A stretch of 64,000 nt of DNA, taken from positions 434,001-498,000 of the forward strand of contig NZ_CP138214.1 of NCBI RefSeq assembly GCF_034043515.1, given 5' to 3'. The DNA comes from Pseudomonas sp. MUP55 (lineage in GTDB: Bacteria > Pseudomonadota > Gammaproteobacteria > Pseudomonadales > Pseudomonadaceae). The position numbers and the translations under genes are program-made. Below the pieces are notes generated by a model. The model worked only from the letters and a program-made list of their open reading frames with translations, was not told where the DNA came from and searched no databases. Shown one piece after another: positions 57,981 through 64,000 of the stretch (positions are counted from its first letter, which is position 1; each line of letters opens with the position of its first letter).

Positions 57981-59663
57981 TCAGCGCACGCGCACGTAGG
58001 TGCCTGGCGCCGCTTCCATCGGTGGGTAGTTCTGGTTGCCCAGGGCGGTGAGGGTTTCGCGCTGTACGCCCGAACGCTGCTGGACCCACGTCAGCCACTG
58101 GGGCCACCAGCTGCCCTCGACGTGGCTGGCGTCGTAGTACCAGGCGCGCGGGTCGCTGCTCAGCTTGGGGTTCTCGACGTAATTGGCCTTGGGGTTGCCG
58201 GGCGGGTTGAGGATGCTCTGGATGTGCCCGCTGTTGGACAGCACGAAACGCCGCTCACCGCCCAGCAGTTGGGTGGAGCGATACACGGCGTCCCATGGCG
58301 TGATGTGATCATTGATGCCGGCCACGCTGAAGCTGTCGACCGTGACCTTCTGCAGGTCGATGGGGGTGCCGCACACCTCAAGGCCGCCGGGGTGACTGAG
58401 CGGGTTGTGCTTGAAAAAATCCAGCAGGTCGCCATGCAATGCGGCGGGCAGGCGCGTGTTGTCGTTGTTCCAGTACAGGATGTCGAAGGCCGGTGGTTCC
58501 TTGCCCAGCAGGTAGTTGTTGACCCAGTAATTCCAGATCAGGTCATTGGGGCGCATCCAGGCGAACACCTTGGCCATGTCGCGACCGTCCAGCACACCTT
58601 GCTGGTACGAGCGGCGTTTGGCGGCTTCAAGGGTTTGTTCATCGGCGAACAGTAGGGCCGGACTGTCGATCTGGCTGTCGAGCAAGCTCACCAGGTAACT
58701 GGCGCTGGCGATGCGCCGTAACTGGCGCTTGGCTTGCAGATGGCCTTGCAGGGCAGCAATGGTCAGGCCACCCGCGCAGGCGCCCATCAGGTTGACCTCC
58801 CGCGCGCCGGTGATCGACCGGCAGACGTTGAGCGCTTCCTCCAGTGCGGCAACGTAGGTGGACAGGCCCCATTCCCGATGGCGCACATCCGGGTTGCGCC
58901 AGCTGATCATGAAGGTCTGCAGGCCGTTTTTCAGGGCGTATTGCACAAAGCTGTTGGCCGGGCTGAGGTCGAAGATGTAGTACTTGTTGATTTGCGGCGG
59001 TACCACCAGCAAGGGCTTGGCGTATTGTTTCTCGCTCATGGGCTTGTACTGGATCAACTCCAGCAGTTCATTGCGAAACACCACGGCGCCGGGGGTAGTG
59101 GCGACAGTCTTGCCGACTTCGAAGGCATGCTTGTTGACCTGGCGCGGCAGGCCATTGTTGTGCAGCAGGTCTTCGAACAAGTGGCTCACGCCGCGCACCA
59201 CACTGTTGCCGCCGGAATTGAGCAGCTCCTTGATTGCCAGCGGGTTGAGCAGGGTGTTGGACGGCGAGACGGCATCGTTGAGCAGGGCGAACGCGAACTG
59301 CGCGCGGGCACGGTCATCCGCGCTGAGGGCGCTGTCGTCGATCCAGTTGCGCGTCTGCTTTTGCCAGCTCAAGTAGGCCTGCAGGCTGCGCCGATACAGC
59401 GGATTGAGCTTCCAGGTGGGGTCGGCGAAGCGCTTGTCGTGAGGGTTGGGCTCATGCACCGTTTCACCCAGCAACACGCGGCCCAGTTGGCCGCCCAGGG
59501 CCAGGGCGTGGCGTGCGCTGTGCACCGGGTTGCGCAGGCCATGGGCCGCGACGGTGCGCAGGGTTGACAGCAGGTCCCGGCCGCGCAGGCCGGTGATCGC
59601 ATTTTGCGCATTGATGAACGCAGCAGGGGTGGGCGCCGGGTTCGTCACGGGTCTTTCTCGCAT
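57981..59663 (-). CDS. phaC2: Class II PHA synthase 2
   Basis: The 560-residue enzyme polymerises medium-chain 3-hydroxyacyl-CoA. The lipase-like box is GACAGG with catalytic Cys296; the catalytic Asp and His lie in GINDHITPW and NSGHIQSILNPPGNPK. The start MRERPVTNPAPTPAAF at 59663 is the family start; a frame extending 12 codons upstream is rejected. It is clearly paralogous to phaC1. Confidence 0.97.
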   Translation of the reverse strand: MRERPVTNPAPTPAAFINAQNAITGLRGRDLLSTLRTVAAHGLRNPVHSARHALALGGQLGRVLLGETVHEPNPHDKRFADPTWKLNPLYRRSLQAYLSWQKQTRNWIDDSALSADDRARAQFAFALLNDAVSPSNTLLNPLAIKELLNSGGNSVVRGVSHLFEDLLHNNGLPRQVNKHAFEVGKTVATTPGAVVFRNELLELIQYKPMSEKQYAKPLLVVPPQINKYYIFDLSPANSFVQYALKNGLQTFMISWRNPDVRHREWGLSTYVAALEEALNVCRSITGAREVNLMGACAGGLTIAALQGHLQAKRQLRRIASASYLVSLLDSQIDSPALLFADEQTLEAAKRRSYQQGVLDGRDMAKVFAWMRPNDLIWNYWVNNYLLGKEPPAFDILYWNNDNTRLPAALHGDLLDFFKHNPLSHPGGLEVCGTPIDLQKVTVDSFSVAGINDHITPWDAVYRSTQLLGGERRFVLSNSGHIQSILNPPGNPKANYVENPKLSSDPRAWYYDASHVEGSWWPQWLTWVQQRSGVQRETLTALGNQNYPPMEAAPGTYVRVR

Positions 59664-59752
59664 GAGCCAACACTCCTTCGTCAAGCCATCAAGAGGCACG
59701 CCAATTCAGAACCATAGTCGGTTCCTGGCAAGTTGCGCGGCGGTGCGATCCT

Positions 59753-60598
59753 TCACACCGCCGGTCGCGGATGTATCACGGCGCGCAGGCGCTCTTCTTC
59801 GAGAAACTTCATGATGATCGGCGCTACGGCTTCAGCCCGGGTGATCAGGAACAAATGGCCATCGTCGATGATGTGCAACTGCGCATTGGGGATGCGCCAG
59901 GCGAGCATGCGCATGTTGACCAGCGGGATCAGCGGGTCGTCGTCCCCGGCCAGCACCAAGGTGGGCTGACGGATCTTGTGCAGCCAATGGATGCTGGTCC
60001 AGCCCAACCCCGCGAACAGTTGCCAGTAATAACCGAGCTTGCCGGCCGAGCGCACTTTGCTGGCATGTTCGGCGGCCAGCTTGGCGTCGCGGCGGAACGA
60101 TCCGCCGTAGATCATCGGTGCTATGCGCACCACATGGGACGGCTGGATGTAACGGCGCGGGCTGGCCATCAGCCACAGCACTTTCGGTTTGCCCGGCACC
60201 ATCACTGCACCCGCCGCCGTGGCGGCCAGGATCAGTTTCTTGCAACGCTCCGGGTAGTCATAGGCGAACTGCTGCGCCAGTGCTCCGCCCCAGGACACGC
60301 CCACCACGCTCACTTGGCCATAATCGAGGTAATCGAGCATGCGCGCCGTGAGCTTGGCCAGGCCGGGGAAGCGATAGGGCCGGTTGGGCGTGGAAGAACC
60401 GCCCACGCCCGGCACGTCGAAGGCGATGACCTCCAGGTCCGGGTCCAGGGCCTGGACGAACGGGAACACCAGCTCCAGGTTGGCGCCGATGCCGTTGAAG
60501 ATCAGCAGCGGCGTCAGGTGCGGCTTGCCCGGTCGCACCGCCGTGCGGATGGCTTGGCCGTCCAGGTCGATGGTGCGGAAGATGAACGGTTGCGGCAT
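59753..60598 (-). CDS. phaZ: Intracellular mcl-PHA depolymerase PhaZ
   Basis: PhaZ breaks stored medium-chain PHA into hydroxy acids at the granule. The 281-residue alpha/beta hydrolase has the nucleophile elbow GVSWGG near residue 100, with Asp in AGDDDPL and His in DDGHLFLI. The ATG at 60598 (MPQPFIFRTIDLDGQ) is used; an in-frame TTG two codons earlier is less likely. It lies between phaC1 and phaC2, with a REPIN between it and phaC1. Confidence 0.96.
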   Translation of the reverse strand: MPQPFIFRTIDLDGQAIRTAVRPGKPHLTPLLIFNGIGANLELVFPFVQALDPDLEVIAFDVPGVGGSSTPNRPYRFPGLAKLTARMLDYLDYGQVSVVGVSWGGALAQQFAYDYPERCKKLILAATAAGAVMVPGKPKVLWLMASPRRYIQPSHVVRIAPMIYGGSFRRDAKLAAEHASKVRSAGKLGYYWQLFAGLGWTSIHWLHKIRQPTLVLAGDDDPLIPLVNMRMLAWRIPNAQLHIIDDGHLFLITRAEAVAPIIMKFLEEERLRAVIHPRPAV

Positions 60599-60638
60599 GT
60601 TCAAGCCCTGTGAAGTACGACAGCCGGAATGCAGTCAG

Positions 60639-60717
60639 TGTGGGAGGGGGCTTGCCCTCGATGCAGGCGGCGCGGTGTATCTGTTACACCGCTATCGGGG
60701 GCAAGCCCCCTCCCACA
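60639..60717. repeat. Class A REPIN between phaC1 and phaZ
   Basis: TGTGGGAGGGGGCTTGCCCT with CGAT faces GCTATCGGGGGCAAGCCCCC and TCCCACA across a short centre. It lies inside the pha operon. Confidence 0.9.
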
Positions 60718-60751
60718 TTTGATCCCCATTTCAATCAATAAGTCTGTGTTC

Positions 60752-62431
60752 TCAGCGCTCATGCACATAAGTGCCCGGCGCTGCTTCGGCTGCGGTGTAG
60801 GTTTTGTTTCCCAGAGCAGTCGGCGCCTTCTTCAACTTGCCCGCCCGTTCCGCCTGCCAGGCCTGCCAGTGCAGCCACCACGAATCCGTGTGCTTGGTCG
60901 CATTTTCCTGCCACTCCAGCGCATTGCCCGCCAAACCGTCGCTGGTCTGGTAACGCGACTTGGGGTTGCCCGGCGGGTTGAGGATGCTCTGGATATGCCC
61001 GCTGCTGGACAGCACGAACTCCACCTTGCCGCCAAACAATTGCGCCGACTTGTAGCAGGACTGCCAGGGCGTGATGTGGTCGTTGGTGCCGGCCAGGGAA
61101 TAGATATCGGCCGTGACTTGCTTGAGGTCGATGGGCGTGCCGCACACTTCCAGGGCGTTGGCGCGCACCAGTGGATTGTTCTTGAACAGCTCGATCAGGT
61201 CGCCATGGAAGGCGGCCGGCAGGCGCGTGGTGTCGTTGTTCCAGAACAGAATGTCGAACACCGGCGGCTCGTTGCCCAGCAGGTAGTTGTTGACCCAGTA
61301 ATTCCAGATCAAGTCGTTGGGTCGCATCCAGGCAAACACCTTGGCCATGTCGCGGCCTTCCAGCACGCCGGCCTGATAGGAATGGCGCTTCGCCGCTTCC
61401 AGGGTCTGTTCATCGACGAACAGCGCCACCTGGGTGTCCAGCGTGGTATCCAGCACGCTTACCAGCAACGTCAGGGCATTGACCTTTTTTTCGCCCAGCG
61501 CGGCGTAGTGGCCCAGCAGCGCGGTGCAGGTGATGCCGCCGGAGCAAGCGCCGAGCATGTTCACGTCCTTGCTGCCGGTAATTGCCGTGATCACATCGAC
61601 CGCTTCCTTGAGCGCCTCGATATAGGTCGACAGGCCCCACTCGCGCTGGGCCTTGGTCGGGTTGCGCCAACTGACAATAAAGGTCTGCTGCCCGTTGCGC
61701 AGGCAGAAACGCGCCAGGCTCTTATCCGGGCATAAGTCGAACACATAGAATTTGTTGATCTGCGGCGGTACCACCAGCAGCGGGCGTTCGTGCACCTGTT
61801 CGGTGATCGGCCTGTACTGGATCAGCTCCAGCACGTCATTGCGAAACACCACGGCGCCGTCGGTGGTGCCCAGGGTTTTGCCCACTTCGAAGGCGCCCAT
61901 GTTGACCTGGCTCGGCATGCCGCCGTTGTGCACCATGTCCTTGGCCAGGTGGGACAGGCCATCGAGCAGGCTCTTGCCGCCGGTTTCAAAGAAGCGTTTG
62001 ACCGCCGCCGGGTTGGCCGCGCTGTTGGTGGGCGCCATGGCTTCGGTCATCAGGTTGATCACGAAGTGGCCACGGCTGATGTCCTGTTCCGACAGATTGC
62101 TGTCGCCGATCCAGTCGTGCAGTTCCTTGCGCCACGCCAGGTAAGTCTGCAGGTAGCGCTTGTAGAGCGGGTTCTGGCTCCAGGCCGGGTCTTGGAAGCG
62201 ACGGTCGTCACTCTCCGGCACCAGCGCCGATTTGCCGAACATCACGTTCTTGAGTTCCACCCCGAAATGGGCGACGTGTTTGACGCTGTGTAACGGTTGC
62301 TTGATGGCTTGGGTCAGCACCATCTTCGCCGAGGCCAGTAAATCCTTTTTGCGTAACGCGATGATCGGGTTCAGCCCCAGGGTGTTTTCCGAGGCCTGGC
62401 GTTTCAAGTCATCGTTGTTCTTGTTACTCAT
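60752..62431 (-). CDS. phaC1: Class II PHA synthase 1
   Basis: The 559-residue synthase is the main mcl-PHA polymerase in pseudomonads. The box GACSGG carries catalytic Cys296; Asp and His are in GTNDHITPW and SSGHIQSILNPPGNPK. It begins MSNKNNDDLKRQASENTLGL after a GGAG site. First gene of the leftward pha operon; an inverted repeat upstream at 62552-62567 may be regulatory. Confidence 0.98.
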   Translation of the reverse strand: MSNKNNDDLKRQASENTLGLNPIIALRKKDLLASAKMVLTQAIKQPLHSVKHVAHFGVELKNVMFGKSALVPESDDRRFQDPAWSQNPLYKRYLQTYLAWRKELHDWIGDSNLSEQDISRGHFVINLMTEAMAPTNSAANPAAVKRFFETGGKSLLDGLSHLAKDMVHNGGMPSQVNMGAFEVGKTLGTTDGAVVFRNDVLELIQYRPITEQVHERPLLVVPPQINKFYVFDLCPDKSLARFCLRNGQQTFIVSWRNPTKAQREWGLSTYIEALKEAVDVITAITGSKDVNMLGACSGGITCTALLGHYAALGEKKVNALTLLVSVLDTTLDTQVALFVDEQTLEAAKRHSYQAGVLEGRDMAKVFAWMRPNDLIWNYWVNNYLLGNEPPVFDILFWNNDTTRLPAAFHGDLIELFKNNPLVRANALEVCGTPIDLKQVTADIYSLAGTNDHITPWQSCYKSAQLFGGKVEFVLSSSGHIQSILNPPGNPKSRYQTSDGLAGNALEWQENATKHTDSWWLHWQAWQAERAGKLKKAPTALGNKTYTAAEAAPGTYVHER

Positions 62432-62551
62432 CTACGACGCTCCATTGTCCGAAAGACGAGTACCGGCGATTGCTGCGCACCCATTTCGATACACGACACC
62501 AGCCTGGTACTGCGACTCGGGTGACCGTTGATACCGCATCGTCAAATGCAG

Positions 62552-62567
62552 GGAACTTGCCAGTTCC
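62552..62567. promoter_or_regulatory. Candidate operator upstream of phaC1
   Basis: GGAACTTGCCAGTTCC is a perfect 6-bp inverted repeat with a 4-base centre, about 120 bp before the phaC1 start. TetR proteins such as PhaD bind dyads of this size, but this one has not been matched to a known PhaD site. Confidence 0.35.
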
Positions 62568-62679
62568 ATTGGTTACCCGAGTTTAATTTTTTTCGCAAGC
62601 GGGCCAATCATTGGCCACCAGACAGGGCATTCAAGCAGATGAAATTAGAAAATGCCCTCTAAAGCGCAAGACGCCTGCG

Positions 62680-63057
62680 CTAGAGCATCAGCCGCACGAC
62701 CGACTGGTTCGGGTCGCGGGTTTTTCCGGCCGCTTTGAGTTCGTCCAGGTAATCAGCCCACAGCGCGTCCTGACGCACGGCCAGCTGATAAAGGTAATCC
62801 CAGGTGAACAGTCCGCTGTCATGGCCGTCGTCGAAGGTTAATTTCAGTGCGTACTGGCCGGCCGGTTCCAGCTTGATCAACTTAACGTTGAGCTTGCCGA
62901 ATTGCAGGATGGGTTTGCCGTGGCCCTGGACCTCGGCGGAAGGCGAATGTACGCGTAGGAATTCGGCGGGCAGTTGGTAAGTTTCGTCCGGGCCGTAAGT
63001 CAGGCCAAGGGTGTTGGAGGTTTTGTGCAGGTTTACAGCGGTAGGAAATTTCGACAT
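62680..63057 (-). CDS. DUF971 (gamma-butyrobetaine hydroxylase-like N-terminal domain) protein
   Basis: The 125-residue protein matches the DUF971 family, which is related to the N-terminal domain of gamma-butyrobetaine hydroxylase. Typical pattern: LGLTYGPDETYQLPAEFLRV, KLIKLEPAGQYALKLTFDDG and HDSGLFTWDYLYQLA. Function unknown; iron-sulfur or cofactor handling has been suggested for relatives. It lies between hslU and phaC1 and may be cotranscribed with hslU despite the palindrome between them. Confidence 0.85.
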   Translation of the reverse strand: MSKFPTAVNLHKTSNTLGLTYGPDETYQLPAEFLRVHSPSAEVQGHGKPILQFGKLNVKLIKLEPAGQYALKLTFDDGHDSGLFTWDYLYQLAVRQDALWADYLDELKAAGKTRDPNQSVVRLML

Positions 63058-63074
63058 TGGAGGAGACCTTGGTT

Positions 63075-63137
63075 ACAAGCTGTAAGCTACAAGCTTCAAG
63101 TTGAGCAGATCAACTTGCCGCTTGTAGCTTACAGCTT
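63075..63137. repeat. Class D nested palindrome between hslU and the DUF971 gene
   Basis: CAAGCTGTAAGCTACAAGC and GCTTGTAGCTTACAGCTTG form a perfect 19-bp inverted repeat. Inside it AAGTTGA and TCAACTT form a second stem. The whole 63-base unit can fold as one hairpin. Confidence 0.88.
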
Positions 63138-63142
63138 GCGCT

Positions 63143-64000
63143 TTACAGAATGTAGCGCGACAGGTCTTCGTTCTGCGCCAATTCGCCCAAATGGCTGTTG
63201 ACGTAATCCGCGTCGATCTTGATCGCTTCGCCATTCTGCAAACCTGCCATGTCGCCGGCGCTGAACGACACTTCTTCGAGCAAGCGTTCCAGCAGGGTGT
63301 GCAGGCGACGGGCACCGATGTTCTCGGTCTTCTCGTTGACCTGCCAGGCAATCTCCGCCAGGCGCTTGATACCGTCGGCCTGGAATTCGATGCCCAGGCC
63401 CTCGGTTTTCAACAACTCACGGTATTGCTCGGTCAGCGAGGCATGCGGCTCGCTGAGGATGCGCTCGAAGTCGCCCGGGGTCAGCGCCTTTAGTTCCACG
63501 CGGATCGGCAGACGGCCTTGCAGCTCCGGCACCAAGTCGCTTGGCTTGCTCAGGTGGAAAGCACCGGAGGCGATAAACAGGATGTGGTCGGTCTTGACCA
63601 TGCCCAGCTTGGTGTTGACCGTGCAGCCCTCGATCAGCGGCAGCAGGTCGCGCTGTACACCCTCGCGAGACACATCGACACCGCCGGAATTGCCGCGCTT
63701 GGCCACCTTGTCGATCTCATCGATAAACACGATGCCATGTTGCTCGACCGCTTCCAGGGCCTTGGCCTTGAGTTCTTCCTCGTTCACCAGGCGCCCGGCT
63801 TCTTCGTCGCGCACCAGTTTCAGCGCTTCCTTCACCTTGAGCTTGCGGCTTTTCTTCTTGCCCTTGCCCATGTTGGCGAACAGGTTCTGCAACTGGCTGG
63901 TCATTTCTTCCATGCCCGGTGGCGCGGAAATATCGACGCCGGACACTTCGGCGACTTCGATCTCGATTTCCTTGTCGTCCAGCTGGCCTTCACGCAGTCG
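63143..64000 (-). CDS. hslU: HslU, ATPase of the HslUV protease, C-terminal part
   Basis: HslU unfolds substrates for the HslV peptidase. About 285 C-terminal residues are visible; the N-terminus lies past the right edge and the frame is open through base 64000. Seen are part of the intermediate domain ([20 protein letters not shown]), Walker [15 protein letters not shown], sensor 1 ([20 protein letters not shown]) and the arginine-containing sensor 2 region [15 protein letters not shown]. It ends with the family C-terminus LSRYIL, which inserts into HslV. Confidence 0.97.
   Translation of the reverse strand, partial: RLREGQLDDKEIEIEVAEVSGVDISAPPGMEEMTSQLQNLFANMGKGKKKSRKLKVKEALKLVRDEEAGRLVNEEELKAKALEAVEQHGIVFIDEIDKVAKRGNSGGVDVSREGVQRDLLPLIEGCTVNTKLGMVKTDHILFIASGAFHLSKPSDLVPELQGRLPIRVELKALTPGDFERILSEPHASLTEQYRELLKTEGLGIEFQADGIKRLAEIAWQVNEKTENIGARRLHTLLERLLEEVSFSAGDMAGLQNGEAIKIDADYVNSHLGELAQNEDLSRYIL

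Noticed and set aside
62580..62620. Sigma-54 promoter upstream of phaC1
   Set aside because: Minus-strand TGGCCCGCTTGC has GG and GC only 9 bp apart instead of 12, so it does not fit.

Overview
The window is chromosomal DNA of a fluorescent pseudomonad, most likely of the Pseudomonas fluorescens group. This rests on the complete hut locus with hutF, hutC, hutD and hutXWV, the phaC1-phaZ-phaC2-phaD / phaI-phaF cluster for medium-chain PHA, the ntrB-ntrC and glnA neighbourhood, the ubiE-ubiJ-ubiB-hisI-hisE-tatABC run, high GC coding bias, and many REP/REPIN repeats of the GTGGGAGGGGGCTTGC type. No rRNA, tRNA, CRISPR array, prophage or intact insertion sequence was found. Species assignment is inference.

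Layout: (1) 1-4.5 kb, leftward: glnA, a secreted chorismate mutase, ntrB and ntrC (ntrC cut by the left edge), with a sigma-54 promoter at glnA and an NtrC-type dyad ahead of ntrB. (2) 4.7-18.9 kb, mostly rightward: thiI, typA, a YkgJ-type cysteine-cluster gene (leftward), glgP, a DUF2339/DUF3999 membrane pair, fbp, and two small lipoprotein genes, one a Blc lipocalin. (3) 19.0-35.1 kb: the histidine utilisation locus. hutF runs leftward; hutC-hutD, hutU, an NCS1 permease, hutX-hutW-hutV, a histidase paralogue without the MIO triad, hutH, an APC permease, hutI and hutG run rightward. (4) 35.2-45.0 kb: pip-dtd, an IS5-like transposase scrap, opgG-opgH for periplasmic glucans, and a polar amino acid ABC transporter with two tandem binding-protein genes. 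(5) 45.1-49.1 kb: two leftward chemoreceptor genes. (6) 49.3-55.3 kb, leftward: ubiE, ubiJ, ubiB, hisI, hisE, tatA, tatB, tatC and rsmE, tightly packed. (7) 55.4-64.0 kb: PHA genes, a DUF971 gene and the C-terminal part of hslU, cut by the right edge.

How the genes work together: the nitrogen genes link glutamine synthesis to NtrBC control. The hut enzymes take histidine through urocanate, imidazolonepropionate, formiminoglutamate and formylglutamate to glutamate, using the HutF/HutG branch. Three different uptake systems lie within the same locus. HutC-type operators lie between hutF and hutC and on the predicted start of a sigma-54 hutU promoter, which suggests repression combined with enhancer-dependent activation. 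The PHA cluster has two synthases, a depolymerase, a TetR regulator and granule phasins.

The most unusual item is the 502-residue histidase relative at 28413-29921. It keeps the fold and several active-site residues but has a single Tyr in place of the Ala-Ser-Gly-Asp stretch that forms the catalytic MIO group. The window also holds about 18 palindromic repeat units in four families, several at gene-module boundaries of the hut locus.
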